Shown: piece by piece, positions 8,354 to 17,718 of the stretch
How the letters are laid out: the number at the start of each line of letters is the position of its first letter
How positions within the stretch are numbered: the stretch's first letter is position 1
Source of the DNA: an uncultured Dorea sp.
Lineage (GTDB): Bacteria > Bacillota > Clostridia > Lachnospirales > Lachnospiraceae
Reading direction: 5' to 3'
DNA length: 64,000 nt
Assembly: GCA_910584095.1 (NCBI GenBank)
Contig: CAJTYU010000001.1
Span: forward strand, 281,011 to 345,010
Notes under the pieces: model-generated
The model's database searches: none
What the model saw: only the letters and a program-made list of their open reading frames with translations
What the model was told of the DNA's origin: nothing
Made by a program: the position numbers and the translations under genes

Positions 8354-9496
8354 CTATTTGAGTTTCTCGTACTCAGCCACGATCCTGTCTAACAGCTGAT
8401 CGTCCGTCAAACCGGTAATCTCCGCCGCAGCCGCGCGGACGCCCTTTGCCGCGATCTTCTCCTGCAGTTCTGCGCTCTGCTTATCCTCTGGATTATTATA
8501 ATGCAGCGCTGCGCCGACGCCTGTCAGAAGATGGTCTACCGGAAGCCCATAACCTGCCGACGTCATAAGAGGCTTGATCAGACGGTCTGTGGGACTCAGC
8601 TTTCGAAGCGGTTCCCGGCCTACGCGGGTCACATCGTCCTGCAGGTATGGATTTTTGAAACGGCTGATAATCTTCTTAATGTATGCGGCGTGCTTCTCTG
8701 CATCAAATCCGTACTTCTTGATCAGCCCGTCTCCGCTTTCCTTCATAGCGGCAGACACAATTTCGTAGATTTTCTCATCGGCGATTGCCTTATCAATCGT
8801 CGGGATGCCCCTAAGCGTTCCCAAATATGCAGTAATGCAGTGTCCGGTATTCAAGGTAAATAATTTACGCTCAATATAAGCCATCAGATCATCTACCAGC
8901 GTCATGCCTGTAATCTCCGGGATCTCGCCTTTGAAACCGGATTTCTCAACATCCCACTCATAGTAGCGCTCTACCACAACGTCGATGAAATTCTCGCTTT
9001 TTACCGGAGGTACAATCCTGTCTACCGCACAGTCCGGAAAGCCTACATACTTGTCTGCAAATGCCTTTCCCGCATCGCTCAGGTTCTCGTATACCGCTTT
9101 CTTAAGCTGGGAAGTTCCGCGGATTGCATTCTCGCAGGCAATCATGTTCATAGGCTCTTCTACGCCCATCTCCATACGTTTTTCAATCGCCTTTGCAATC
9201 GTCGGAGCAATCCTCGGCAGGATTACAAGGCCCACCGCCGTCGTTACGATGTCTGCCGCCGCAATCTCATCTACCGCCTCCGGCTTCGTAGAATTAACGC
9301 CGCAGATATTCTCCAGTTTCTGATCCTCGCATTCCACGTCCATAATGTGAACAGTGTAAGTCTTGTCCTCGTTGATCTTATCGATCACCGCGTCAACCAC
9401 GTCTGCAAATACTACCTGATAACCGGACTGGCTGAGCAGGGCTCCGATAAACCCGCGGCCAATATTGCCTGCGCCAAACTGAACTGCTTTTTTCAT
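8354..9496 (-). CDS. mtlD: Mannitol-1-phosphate 5-dehydrogenase
   Basis: Oxidises mannitol-1-phosphate to fructose-6-phosphate with NAD. 380 aa; N-terminal Rossmann motif GAGNIGRGFIG at residues 8-18. MtlD-type segments FPDCAVDRIVPP, TLNTGHCITAYLGTLRG and the C-terminal all-helical domain are present. AAAAGGAGAGG precedes the start. It is the second gene of the mtlA-mtlD transcript, 105 bp after mtlA, with a perfect hairpin in the gap. Product and context agree. Confidence 0.96.
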   Translation of the reverse strand: MKKAVQFGAGNIGRGFIGALLSQSGYQVVFADVVDAVIDKINEDKTYTVHIMDVECEDQKLENICGVNSTKPEAVDEIAAADIVTTAVGLVILPRIAPTIAKAIEKRMEMGVEEPMNMIACENAIRGTSQLKKAVYENLSDAGKAFADKYVGFPDCAVDRIVPPVKSENFIDVVVERYYEWDVEKSGFKGEIPEITGMTLVDDLMAYIERKLFTLNTGHCITAYLGTLRGIPTIDKAIADEKIYEIVSAAMKESGDGLIKKYGFDAEKHAAYIKKIISRFKNPYLQDDVTRVGREPLRKLSPTDRLIKPLMTSAGYGLPVDHLLTGVGAALHYNNPEDKQSAELQEKIAAKGVRAAAAEITGLTDDQLLDRIVAEYEKLK

Positions 9497-9568
9497 GACA
9501 ATCCTCTCCTTTTATTTTTTTATTTTATTTTTTGCCACATTTCATAGGATAACATTTAATCCTAAATC

Positions 9569-9590
9569 GGAAGGGAGAAATCTCCCTTCC
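9569..9590 (-). other. Perfect intercistronic hairpin between mtlA and mtlD
   Basis: GGAAGGGAGA and TCTCCCTTCC form a 10-bp stem with a 2-nt spacer, directly after the mtlA stop. No T-run follows on the minus strand, so it may set the mtlA:mtlD ratio by RNA stability or partial termination (inference). Confidence 0.55.
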
Positions 9591-9601
9591 TGCTATATCA
9601 T

Positions 9602-11476
9602 CTAGCCAAATGTCTTCATAATTGTATCAACATCCGCATTCTTCTTCAGGTTCTCGAGAAGTTCCTCATCCTCTAAGCTTCCCGCAATATTTGCAAGAAT
9701 CTCAAGATGCTCGTCGCCCACGCCTGCAATACCGATCACAAGGTTTGCTTTCTCGTCGCCGAAATCAACGCCGTCCGGATACTGCATTACTACGATACCT
9801 GACTTCTTTACCGTCTCTTTCGCATTGGAGGTTCCGTGAGGGATTGCAACGCCCATTCCCATGTAAGTGGTAACAAGCTTCTCACGTTCTACCATTGCCT
9901 CAATATAATCCTCATTTACAAATCCAAGCTCGCACAGAAGCTTTCCGGCTGCGCGGATGGCAGTATCTTTGTCTACGCTTGGAAGACCCGTCTTGATACC
10001 TTCCTCGATCAGAACGCCCTTCTTCGCTTCTTTTTTCGGCTCCTCTGCCGCAGGCGCTTCCGCCGCCTCAGCCCCTCCAGAAGAAAGGGCCGCCAGCTCG
10101 TTATACAGAGCGTCTAAGCTCGGATCTGCAAGGAAGTTATTTAAAGTTACTAATCTTGCCTGAGGCGCGCTCTTAGCCGCGCGGTCCTGCAAAATGGTTT
10201 GGCATACTACAACATTTGCATCAGACGGTACATTGTCCACCGATGTATTCGTTACAGTGATTCCCAGATTCAGGGATTTAATACGGTTTCTGAATTTGGT
10301 AGCTCCCATAGCAGAGGAACCCATACCAGCGTCGCATGCAAAGATGATCTTCTTGATATCCGCAGCTTTCACGCCAGCTCCTGTAAGCGCCTGTACCGGA
10401 GCGCCGCCCTTTGCCTCAGCCTTCATGCTGTCCTTCTTTGCCTGCGCTTCTTCAAGGCTCTTAGCGCCCGACATCTTAATAATCGGTGAAGCAACTAAGA
10501 ATGATACTCCCGCTGCAATGGCCACTCCAAGGAATGTAATAACCATACCCATTCCCTTTGGAGACATAGACATAAAGGCGATGATTGAACCGGGCGAGGA
10601 CGGTCCTACCAGTCCTGCATTCATAATACTATAGAATGTAATCGCACAAATGTTACCGATAATCGGCGCAATGATAACCACTGGATTCATCAGTACATAT
10701 GGGAAGTAAATCTCGTGAATGCCGCCTAAAAAGTGAATAATCACTGCTCCGGGAGCGGAATCCTTTGTAGCCTTATCCTTGCTGAACGCCCAGTATGCAA
10801 GCAGAACTCCAAGACCCGGTCCCGGATTTGCCTCCAGCATATACATGATAGACTTTCCAGCTTCCTGCGCCTGTAAAGTTGCAATCGGAGTAAAGATACC
10901 ATGGTTGATTGCGTTGTTCAGGAACAGTACCTTTGCAGGCTCAACGAAAATTGCTGCCAGCGGAAGGAGTCCATGGCTCACCAGCACGTCAACGCCGGAG
11001 GACAGTACAACCAGAATCGCCGCCATCAGAGGCCCGATCAGATAAGAACCTATAATTGCAAGAATCATACCGAAAATACCAACCGAAAAGTTATTGATCA
11101 GCATCTCAAAACCTGCCGGCATATGTCCTTCCATAGCCTTGTCAAATTTCTTGATCACGAATCCGCCGATTGGTCCCATCAGCATCGCGCCCATCAGCAT
11201 CGGGTACTCCGGCGCGCCTACGATAACGCCGACTACTGCGATACCGCCCATAACGCCTCCGCGGTCTCCGCCTACCAGCTTACCTCCCTGATAAGCAACC
11301 AGAACCGGCAGAAGGTAATTCAGCATTGGGGTTACAAGCCCAGCCAGCTTTTCATTGGGAATCCATCCTTTTTCAATAAAGAATGCTGTGATAAATCCCC
11401 AAGCAATGAAAGCTCCGATGTTCGGCATTACCATCGCACTTAAAAATTTACCAAACTTTTGTAATCCGTTTTTCAT
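9602..11476 (-). CDS. mtlA: PTS mannitol transporter subunit IICBA
   Basis: 624-aa membrane permease that phosphorylates mannitol during uptake. The IIC domain (about 1-340) starts with multiple membrane helices and contains the signature GGIHEIYFPYV. The IIB domain follows, with the phosphocysteine loop FACDAGMGSSAMG (about residues 380-392). After an Ala/Glu/Lys-rich linker (EAAEAPAAEEPKKE) the IIA domain carries the phospho-His in AIPHGTSNAKE near residue 545. All three phosphorylation sites are intact, so no separate mtlF is needed. It is divergent from mtlR. Confidence 0.96.
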   Translation of the reverse strand: MKNGLQKFGKFLSAMVMPNIGAFIAWGFITAFFIEKGWIPNEKLAGLVTPMLNYLLPVLVAYQGGKLVGGDRGGVMGGIAVVGVIVGAPEYPMLMGAMLMGPIGGFVIKKFDKAMEGHMPAGFEMLINNFSVGIFGMILAIIGSYLIGPLMAAILVVLSSGVDVLVSHGLLPLAAIFVEPAKVLFLNNAINHGIFTPIATLQAQEAGKSIMYMLEANPGPGLGVLLAYWAFSKDKATKDSAPGAVIIHFLGGIHEIYFPYVLMNPVVIIAPIIGNICAITFYSIMNAGLVGPSSPGSIIAFMSMSPKGMGMVITFLGVAIAAGVSFLVASPIIKMSGAKSLEEAQAKKDSMKAEAKGGAPVQALTGAGVKAADIKKIIFACDAGMGSSAMGATKFRNRIKSLNLGITVTNTSVDNVPSDANVVVCQTILQDRAAKSAPQARLVTLNNFLADPSLDALYNELAALSSGGAEAAEAPAAEEPKKEAKKGVLIEEGIKTGLPSVDKDTAIRAAGKLLCELGFVNEDYIEAMVEREKLVTTYMGMGVAIPHGTSNAKETVKKSGIVVMQYPDGVDFGDEKANLVIGIAGVGDEHLEILANIAGSLEDEELLENLKKNADVDTIMKTFG

Positions 11477-11530
11477 GTTACGTCTCCTTTCATTTCCCTT
11501 TGTCTCTCATAACCTATTTGTTATGTTTTT

Positions 11531-11559
11531 ATTTTACCGGACAATTTTCCCATTTACAA
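11531..11559 (-). promoter_or_regulatory. Candidate promoter of mtlA-mtlD
   Basis: On the minus strand, TTGTAA (11559-11554) and TAAAAT (11536-11531) are 17 bp apart, about 55 bp upstream of mtlA. The weak -35 fits an activated promoter, as expected for MtlR control. Confidence 0.5.
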
Positions 11560-11618
11560 ACAAATGATATTGCAACTTTGTCACAAACGCTTTGCGCCAT
11601 ACCAAACCACAGTTTTGT

Positions 11619-11647
11619 TTGTCAACCTGACGATTATCCTGTATACT
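11619..11647 (+). promoter_or_regulatory. Promoter of mtlR
   Basis: TTGTCA and TATACT, spaced 17 bp, facing mtlR. The predicted transcript has a leader of about 100 nt containing the long hairpin at 11692-11737. Confidence 0.65.
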
Positions 11648-11691
11648 TATGATTAGGATGTAATAAAAATAATATTCTATACAACAGAGCT

Positions 11692-11737
11692 CTTTTTAAA
11701 TGCTGACGCGCTATTTCTGTCAGCTTACTTTAAAAAG
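11692..11737 (+). other. Long hairpin in the mtlR leader
   Basis: An outer perfect 9-bp stem (CTTTTTAAA/TTTAAAAAG) encloses an inner GCTGAC/GTCAGC stem, just before the AAGGAGG ribosome binding site. It has no terminator T-run. It could control translation or mRNA stability. Confidence 0.5.
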
Positions 11738-11757
11738 GAACAGATAAGGAGGTTCCC

Positions 11758-13863
11758 ATGCTGCTTACAGGGCGCGCCGAAGACATTATCCGTATATTAA
11801 TCCGGTTTCCGCAGGATAATCCTGTCACAACTGCCATGATATCTGAAGAATTAAATATCAGCAGCCGTTCCATCCAGCGGGAGCTGCCCGGCGTAGAGCA
11901 ATGGCTTGCCGCCGAAGGGTATCGGTTTGTCCGCAAGCGCAGCGTCGGTCTGATTCTGGATGAGCCCGACTCCAGACGGAAGGAACTTCTTGAACTGCTG
12001 AACTTCAGCAAGTCCACAGCCGTTACCATCGATGACCGCCAAGACCGTCAGATTATCCTCCGGCATGAGATTCTTTTTGCCAAGGAACCTTTAAAAGCAT
12101 ATTATTTCACAGACAAGCTGGGAATATCCGACGGAACGCTGGCAAACGACCTAAACCAGCTTGAGGGCTGGTTTGAGAAATATCATCTGCGGCTCATCCG
12201 CAGACAGGGGCTTGGTATCTTTCTGGAAGACTCAGAGGTTTCCAGAAGACAGGCGGTGACTTCCCATATCTGCAGCCAGCTGAGCCAGAGAAAGGAATCT
12301 GCTTCTATGCAGGGCCTTGATTCTTCCAGACAGAACATCCGCATCAGCGAGGTTCCGCCGTCTGTGACCTCCGCTGTTACCCAAATCCTGGCGGAAGGCG
12401 AGGAGCGTCTTTCTCTGCGCCTTTCTGACAATGGATACCTCCACCTGCTGGCATATATCTCCTACTCGGTCCATCGGATACAGCAAGGCTTTCTCATTGA
12501 CCATACAGAACCGTCGGCCGCCGATCTGTCCATGGAGCCGGAGTTTGCCGTAGCGGAATACCTGATGAAGCAGCTCCGCTGCCATTTCAGCCTGCCGATC
12601 ATCGAATGCGAAACCCAATACCTTGCCGTATTTCTGACAGGCGTACGGATCTGGCCTGTCAGCCGGCGGGATCTGACTACAAAGAGGGATTTCGATATCC
12701 ATCAGATGACGCTCTCTGTCATTAAAATCGTGGGCGACAACCTTGGCGTTGATTTCAGCGACGATCCGAAGCTTCCCACAGAGCTGGGGACGCATATCCA
12801 GCCCACTATCGGAAGACTCAGGGCCGGAATCCCCATCGAGAATCCGCTCCTGAAGGATTTTCAAACGAACTATGAAAAAATCTATCACGCCTGCGCAAAC
12901 GGCTGTTCCTCTCTCTCTGAACTGTATGGACTGCCTCCATTTCCGGCTGCAGAGATCGGATTTATCACCATCTATTTTGTGATGGCGTTAGACCGCAAAG
13001 CCAAGCTTGACCGCCGGATCTCCGCTATCATCGTCTGTCCCACCGGCATTGGAAGCTCCAGACTGTTGGCGGAGAACCTAAAGAAGGAATATCCGGATCT
13101 GGATATCCGGGGAACCATGTCCGCCTTCGACATTGACCCGGAAAAGCTTTCTGCCGAGGGCATCGACCTGATCATTTCCACCGTGAAGCTGGACACTTCT
13201 TACCGGTGGCTGCGGGTCAGCCCGATCCTTGCAAAGCAGGATAAAATGCTTCTTAATTCCAAGATGAAGCTGATCCTGTCGCAGAAGCAGCATCAGGAAC
13301 AGACGGCCAGGCCGCTCCCAGCAGCGCCTCTTACAAAAGACGATGTGATGCATATTTCAGCCCTTGGAGATGAAATCTACCATCTTCTTAAGAATATCCG
13401 CTTCGGGCGCGCCCCGGTGCTGCAAAACCGGGAGGATATCATCATCCACGCAGCGTCCCTCTTTGCCGACACGCCGGAGATGGAACAGCGTTTTTATGAG
13501 ATCATGAAAAAAAGAGACCAGCTTGCAGACACCTACATGAAGCCCTTCCACACCCTTTTCCTTCACGGCAGGAGTCCGGATATCACGCACCCTTGCTTTG
13601 GGTATGTCCATCTGGAACCGCCCATTTACGAGAACGGAAGAATCATACTGGGCGCGATCATCTCTTTCATCCCGGAAAAGGACGACCATAAAACTGCCGC
13701 CTCTCTCGCCAGCGAAATCGTCGGCGCCCTGTTAGAAGAATCCGATCTGCTCGCCGCCCTGCGCAAAGCTGACGACGAGCTCTTTACCAGCCTTCTGGAG
13801 GTATCGCTGCTTAAGTATTATAAGCGCCGCGCGGCATCCGTTCTGAGATTGGCAAATAAATAA
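11758..13863 (+). CDS. mtlR: MtlR-type PRD transcriptional activator with EIIB- and EIIA-like domains
   Basis: 701 aa. An N-terminal HTH region (TTAMISEELNISSRSIQREL) is followed by a second HTH-like segment, then two PTS regulation domains (about 190-400). A GatB-like IIB domain has the Cys loop VCPTGIGSSRLL near residue 426, and the C-terminus is a mannitol/fructose-type IIA domain. This order matches MtlR activators of Firmicutes, whose activity is set by phosphorylation from HPr and mannitol EIIs. It is divergent from mtlA, so the mannitol genes are the likely targets. The start has an ideal AAGGAGG. Confidence 0.9.
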   Translation: MLLTGRAEDIIRILIRFPQDNPVTTAMISEELNISSRSIQRELPGVEQWLAAEGYRFVRKRSVGLILDEPDSRRKELLELLNFSKSTAVTIDDRQDRQIILRHEILFAKEPLKAYYFTDKLGISDGTLANDLNQLEGWFEKYHLRLIRRQGLGIFLEDSEVSRRQAVTSHICSQLSQRKESASMQGLDSSRQNIRISEVPPSVTSAVTQILAEGEERLSLRLSDNGYLHLLAYISYSVHRIQQGFLIDHTEPSAADLSMEPEFAVAEYLMKQLRCHFSLPIIECETQYLAVFLTGVRIWPVSRRDLTTKRDFDIHQMTLSVIKIVGDNLGVDFSDDPKLPTELGTHIQPTIGRLRAGIPIENPLLKDFQTNYEKIYHACANGCSSLSELYGLPPFPAAEIGFITIYFVMALDRKAKLDRRISAIIVCPTGIGSSRLLAENLKKEYPDLDIRGTMSAFDIDPEKLSAEGIDLIISTVKLDTSYRWLRVSPILAKQDKMLLNSKMKLILSQKQHQEQTARPLPAAPLTKDDVMHISALGDEIYHLLKNIRFGRAPVLQNREDIIIHAASLFADTPEMEQRFYEIMKKRDQLADTYMKPFHTLFLHGRSPDITHPCFGYVHLEPPIYENGRIILGAIISFIPEKDDHKTAASLASEIVGALLEESDLLAALRKADDELFTSLLEVSLLKYYKRRAASVLRLANK

Positions 13864-13906
13864 AATGATATTGATTTTAAGTCGTCTATGATCAAGGAGA
13901 ACGATC

Positions 13907-14683
13907 ATGAAAGTAACTGTTTTGGTGGAAAACACTTCTCTGAATGAGGGACTTCGTGCAGAGCACGGACTTTCGTTATATATAGAAACAGGCTGCGGCA
14001 AGCTCTTATTTGACATGGGACAGACCAGCCTGTTTGCAGACAATGCCGAAAAGCTCGGCATACATTTGGCCGATGTTGACATTGCCGTTCTTTCCCACGG
14101 TCATTACGACCATGGCGGCGGCCTTGGCAAATTTTTAGAAGTCAACCAAAAGGCTCCCGTCTACCTAAGCCGTTATGCTTTTGAAGCTCATTTCCACAGC
14201 CCTGAGAAATATATCGGCCTAGTTCCGTCCCTTTCTGAAAACCAAAGGCTAATCTACACCGGCGATACTGCTTCCCTTTGTCCGGGACTTACGCTGTATT
14301 CCTGCAATCACTGCCGGAAAGCGTTTGAACTCGGCAGCTTTGGCCTTAGCGTTAAACAAAACAATGCATTCCTGCCGGATGATTTCCGCCACGAACAGTA
14401 TCTTTTAATTGAAGAGGATCACAGAAGGGTACTGTTCAGCGGCTGCTCCCACAAAGGTATTCTGGATATTGCCGGATGGTTCCAGCCTGACGTACTAATC
14501 GGAGGATTCCATTTCTCCAAGCTGCAGTCTGACGAGACCCTTGCCGAATATGCCAGATACTTAAACGGTTTTCCCACGGTATACTATACCTGCCACTGTA
14601 CCGGAACAGCCCAGTTTGAATTTATGAAATCCTATATGGACAATTTGCATTATCTGTCCACCGGACAGAGCATCACACTTTAA
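13907..14683 (+). CDS. MBL-fold metallo-hydrolase
   Basis: 258 aa with the metal-binding motif LSHGHYDHGGG (H-x-H-x-D-H, about residues 62-70) and a later GCSHKGI and GGFHFSKL. It is close to the cytosolic MBL subfamily named after dihydropterin ribofuranosyl-aminobenzene phosphate synthase, but that name does not establish substrate. AAGGAG precedes the ATG. It is 43 bp downstream of mtlR on the same strand and may share its transcript; a functional link to mannitol is not evident. Confidence 0.85.
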   Translation: MKVTVLVENTSLNEGLRAEHGLSLYIETGCGKLLFDMGQTSLFADNAEKLGIHLADVDIAVLSHGHYDHGGGLGKFLEVNQKAPVYLSRYAFEAHFHSPEKYIGLVPSLSENQRLIYTGDTASLCPGLTLYSCNHCRKAFELGSFGLSVKQNNAFLPDDFRHEQYLLIEEDHRRVLFSGCSHKGILDIAGWFQPDVLIGGFHFSKLQSDETLAEYARYLNGFPTVYYTCHCTGTAQFEFMKSYMDNLHYLSTGQSITL

Positions 14684-14728
14684 AAATCATATGCCCTAAA
14701 ACCAGAAGCGCAATTGGATACAAATCAA

Positions 14729-14770
14729 AAAACAGGCGGTGCGGAAAATATCCCTCTGCACCGTCTGTTT
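14729..14770. terminator. Bidirectional terminator between MBL gene and ptsI
   Basis: AAACAGGCGGTGC and GCACCGTCTGTTT form a 13-bp stem (one G-T pair) with A-rich and T-rich flanks in the convergent gap. Confidence 0.85.
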
Positions 14771-14783
14771 ATTCTCATCAGCA

Positions 14784-16388
14784 TTATTTTCTGTTCAGGA
14801 TCTGCTCCCTTACATAGTCAATGCTTCCGGCTGACATACTGAATTCATCCAGTCCAAGATCCAGAAGCGTCTCAACAGCCTTCTGATCTCCCGCCATCTC
14901 GCCGCACATACCTACCTTAATACCTTCCTTATGGCCGGCCTCGATTACCCAGCCGATTGCCTTAAGAACTGCCGGACTAAAGTAATTGTACTTCTTGGCA
15001 ATCTTCTTGTTTCCACGGTCAACAACCAAAATGTACTGTGTCAGGTCGTTGGTTCCGATACTGAAGAAATCTGCTTCCTTCGCAAATTCATCTGCGAGCA
15101 GAACGCTTGCCGGAGTCTCAATCATCATGCCCATTTCAATATCCTTGTCGTATTTCTGGCCTCTCTCATCCAGTTCCTTTTTACATTCCTCCACAACGGA
15201 CTTCGCCTCAAGGAGCTCTTCCATAGAAATGATCATCGGGAACATAATCCTTACATGGCCAAAGGCGCTTGCGCGGAGAATCGCACGAAGCTGCTCCTTG
15301 AACATATCCTTCATATCCAGAGAAATACGGATCGCCCTCCATCCAAGGAACGGATTCTCCTCTTTCTCAAATTCATAGTAAGACAGTTCTTTGTCGCCGC
15401 CGATATCCAGTGTACGGATCGTCAGCTCCTGCGACGCCAGCTCCGCCGCTTCTTTATATACTGCAAACTGTTCTTCCTCTGTCGGGAAATGTGTATTCTG
15501 CATATACAGGAACTCGCTTCTGAACAGGCCTACGCCGTCGATATTCATCGGCAAGGCGTTCCGGATATCCTGCACGTTTCCTACGTTTGCACACAGGTAA
15601 ATTCTCTTGCCGTCCTTCGTTACAGCAGGAGTGCTTCTTAAGCCTTCAAGACGCAGCCTCTCCTGCTCATAGGCTTCTTTCTTTGCCAGATATTCCTTTT
15701 CTGTGGCCTCGTCCGGCTTCACAACAATGATGCCTTCGCTTGCATCCATACAGATGTACTCGCCGTCTTCAACCTTAGAAAGAATCCCCTTAACGCCTAC
15801 CAGAGTCGGGATTCCCAAACTCTTGGCAATAATGGAAACATGGCTTGTAACGCCGCCTTCCTCTGTGATAATACCCTTTACCAGTGAAGGATTGATCTTA
15901 ACCGTATCAGAAGGATACATATCCCGAGCCATAACTACGACCGGCTCTGTAATTCCTCCCAGATCCGGAAGCTTCACACCCTTAACCCCGGCTAACAGAC
16001 GCTTGCCGATATCCCTTACGTCCGCCGCCCTTTCTTTCATGTATTCATCTTCCATAGATGCAAAAATCATAGCAAACTCATCTATGGTCTCGCTGACCGC
16101 CTGCTGGACATTCTTTCTGTCGTTCTTAATTCTGCCTTCTACTCCATCCTGCAGCATAAAATCATCTGCAATCTCCAGATGCGCCGCAAAGATCTCGTTC
16201 TGCTCTGCCAGCTTATTAAGTTCAGCAATAACCGCCGCCTTAGAAGCAGCAAACTTATCAATCTCAGCCTGCGCCTGATCCTCTGTGATTGAAGCTGTAT
16301 CAGGTGTCAAATCCGGCTCAAGATATAAATAAATCTTCTCAACGGCAATACCTCTCGACGCCGTCTTTTCAACGCGAATCTGTTCCAT
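14784..16388 (-). CDS. ptsI: Phosphoenolpyruvate-protein phosphotransferase (PTS enzyme I)
   Basis: Transfers the phosphoryl group of PEP to HPr. 534 aa, somewhat shorter than the usual 570. The phospho-His is in GGVTSHVSIIAKSLG (about residue 182). The PEP-binding barrel shows FRSEFLYM, MIETPASVLLADEFA and the C-terminal FFSIGTNDLTQY and CGEMAGD motifs. It starts 1 bp after the ptsH stop with its own GGAG. It feeds the mannitol permease among others. Confidence 0.96.
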   Translation of the reverse strand: MEQIRVEKTASRGIAVEKIYLYLEPDLTPDTASITEDQAQAEIDKFAASKAAVIAELNKLAEQNEIFAAHLEIADDFMLQDGVEGRIKNDRKNVQQAVSETIDEFAMIFASMEDEYMKERAADVRDIGKRLLAGVKGVKLPDLGGITEPVVVMARDMYPSDTVKINPSLVKGIITEEGGVTSHVSIIAKSLGIPTLVGVKGILSKVEDGEYICMDASEGIIVVKPDEATEKEYLAKKEAYEQERLRLEGLRSTPAVTKDGKRIYLCANVGNVQDIRNALPMNIDGVGLFRSEFLYMQNTHFPTEEEQFAVYKEAAELASQELTIRTLDIGGDKELSYYEFEKEENPFLGWRAIRISLDMKDMFKEQLRAILRASAFGHVRIMFPMIISMEELLEAKSVVEECKKELDERGQKYDKDIEMGMMIETPASVLLADEFAKEADFFSIGTNDLTQYILVVDRGNKKIAKKYNYFSPAVLKAIGWVIEAGHKEGIKVGMCGEMAGDQKAVETLLDLGLDEFSMSAGSIDYVREQILNRK

Positions 16389-16389
16389 C

Positions 16390-16653
16390 TTACTCTCCTA
16401 ATCCACTCTCAATTGCATCAATTACTGTCTTAAGAGCCTCTGCCTCGTCTTCTCCGTCACATTCAACTGTGATCTCTGTTCCGCATTTAATAGCTGCTGA
16501 CATAAGATTTAAAACGCTCTTAGCCTGAAGTCTCTTCTCTCCAACAACCAAAACAACGTTTGATTTGAATGGAGCTGCTGTCTTAGCCAGTGTTGCTGCC
16601 GGTCTAGCGTGGATTCCTGTAGGATTTGAGATTGTTACTTTTTGAGATACCAT
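16390..16653 (-). CDS. ptsH: Phosphocarrier protein HPr
   Basis: 87 aa. His15 lies in GIHARPA, the EI-dependent phosphorylation site. Ser46 lies in AKSVLNLMSA, the HPr kinase site used for carbon catabolite control in Firmicutes. Both positions match the canonical numbering exactly. A GGGAGG ribosome binding site precedes the ATG and a consensus promoter lies about 85 bp upstream. First gene of ptsHI. Confidence 0.98.
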   Translation of the reverse strand: MVSQKVTISNPTGIHARPAATLAKTAAPFKSNVVLVVGEKRLQAKSVLNLMSAAIKCGTEITVECDGEDEAEALKTVIDAIESGLGE

Positions 16654-16735
16654 TGATATCGTCCTCCCTTATTGTTATATTTGCTTAATATTCTGTGTAA
16701 AGTTCCAGTCATTACTATACACATTGTTACCACTA

Positions 16736-16764
16736 AGTATACCCTTTTCGGTTACGCTTGTCAA
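16736..16764 (-). promoter_or_regulatory. Sigma-A promoter of ptsHI
   Basis: Minus-strand TTGACA (16764-16759) and TATACT (16741-16736), spacer exactly 17 bp. This is nearly perfect consensus and predicts high constitutive expression. Confidence 0.85.
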
Positions 16765-16891
16765 ACCTTTGCACAATAATTTTCCTTTTTTGCACGATGG
16801 TCGCGGGACTCTCTCTCTTTGTTGCAAAAAAACAGAGAAGATTGCCAGATTTGCTGACATCTCCCCTGTTCAGATACACTATTTTGTGCTT

Positions 16892-17665
16892 TTATACAAG
16901 CGTAACTCCTCCGTCCACTATAATAAACTGACCTTGTACATAGCTGGACGCATCGCTTGAAAGGAACAATACAGTTCCATTTAGCTCATCTTCTTTTCCC
17001 GGTCTTCCAGTAGGATTCTTTTCCCCGAACGCGTCTTCAAAACCGGGCATAGCAAGCAGATCATCTGTCATCTCCGTAGGGAATAAACCGGGTCCGATGG
17101 CATTGACAGTAATACCGTATTTAGCATAAGTTCCCGCCATTCCTTTGGTAAGACCCAGTACGCCGCCTTTGGTAGCATTATAAGAATGTCTTGCAATCAC
17201 ATCATCCTTATCTGAATACAACGCATTTACAGATGCAATATTTACAATCTTTCCATATTTCTTTTCTTTCATATACGGAAGCGCATATTTTGCTGTCAGC
17301 ATTGGTCCGGTCAGATTCGTATCACATGCGCGTTTCCAGCCTTCCGTATCCATTGCATCAACTCCGCCAAGCACTGCAATGCCAGCTGCATTTAACAGAA
17401 TATCTACCGTACCAAATTCGCTGATAATTGTATCAAATGCATTTTTTACATCTTCCTCTCTGGACACATCGCACCGAATTGCAATTGCTGTTCCTCCAGC
17501 TTCCTCAATCTTCTTTTTCGTAATTTCCAGTTTTTTCAATCTTCTGGCCAATATCGCAACCTTCGCTCCCGCTTCTGCATATGCCACAGCCGCTGATGCT
17601 CCCAATCCAGAACTTGCTCCGGTTACAACCGCTACCTTGCCTGTCAGATCAAAATATTTATTCAT
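16892..17665 (-). CDS. SDR-family NAD(P)-dependent oxidoreductase
   Basis: 257-aa classical short-chain dehydrogenase. Cofactor motif TGASSGLG (about residues 15-22), NAAG, catalytic Ser in NIASVNAL, and the YNATK (Y-x-x-x-K) motif after SDKDDVIARHS. The N-terminal ARR after the second strand suggests NADP preference (inference). It is the last gene of a four-gene minus-strand cluster with an ene-reductase and two ADC-family proteins. It could reduce or oxidise a keto/hydroxy group of the same substrate. It resembles hydroxysteroid and polyphenol SDRs only at family level. Confidence 0.88.
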   Translation of the reverse strand: MNKYFDLTGKVAVVTGASSGLGASAAVAYAEAGAKVAILARRLKKLEITKKKIEEAGGTAIAIRCDVSREEDVKNAFDTIISEFGTVDILLNAAGIAVLGGVDAMDTEGWKRACDTNLTGPMLTAKYALPYMKEKKYGKIVNIASVNALYSDKDDVIARHSYNATKGGVLGLTKGMAGTYAKYGITVNAIGPGLFPTEMTDDLLAMPGFEDAFGEKNPTGRPGKEDELNGTVLFLSSDASSYVQGQFIIVDGGVTLV

Positions 17666-17718
17666 GATTATATTCTCCTTCTCCTATTGCTTTTTTATTG
17701 AAACCATTTCATTAAAAT

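Noticed and set aside
11580..11600. Possible catabolite-responsive element near ACAAACGCTTTGCG in the mtl intergenic region
   Set aside because: Several conserved positions of the cre consensus are missing on both strands, so it is not annotated.
16675..16860. 61-aa minus-strand ORF upstream of ptsH
   Set aside because: It overlaps the ptsHI promoter and has no family resemblance or convincing ribosome site.
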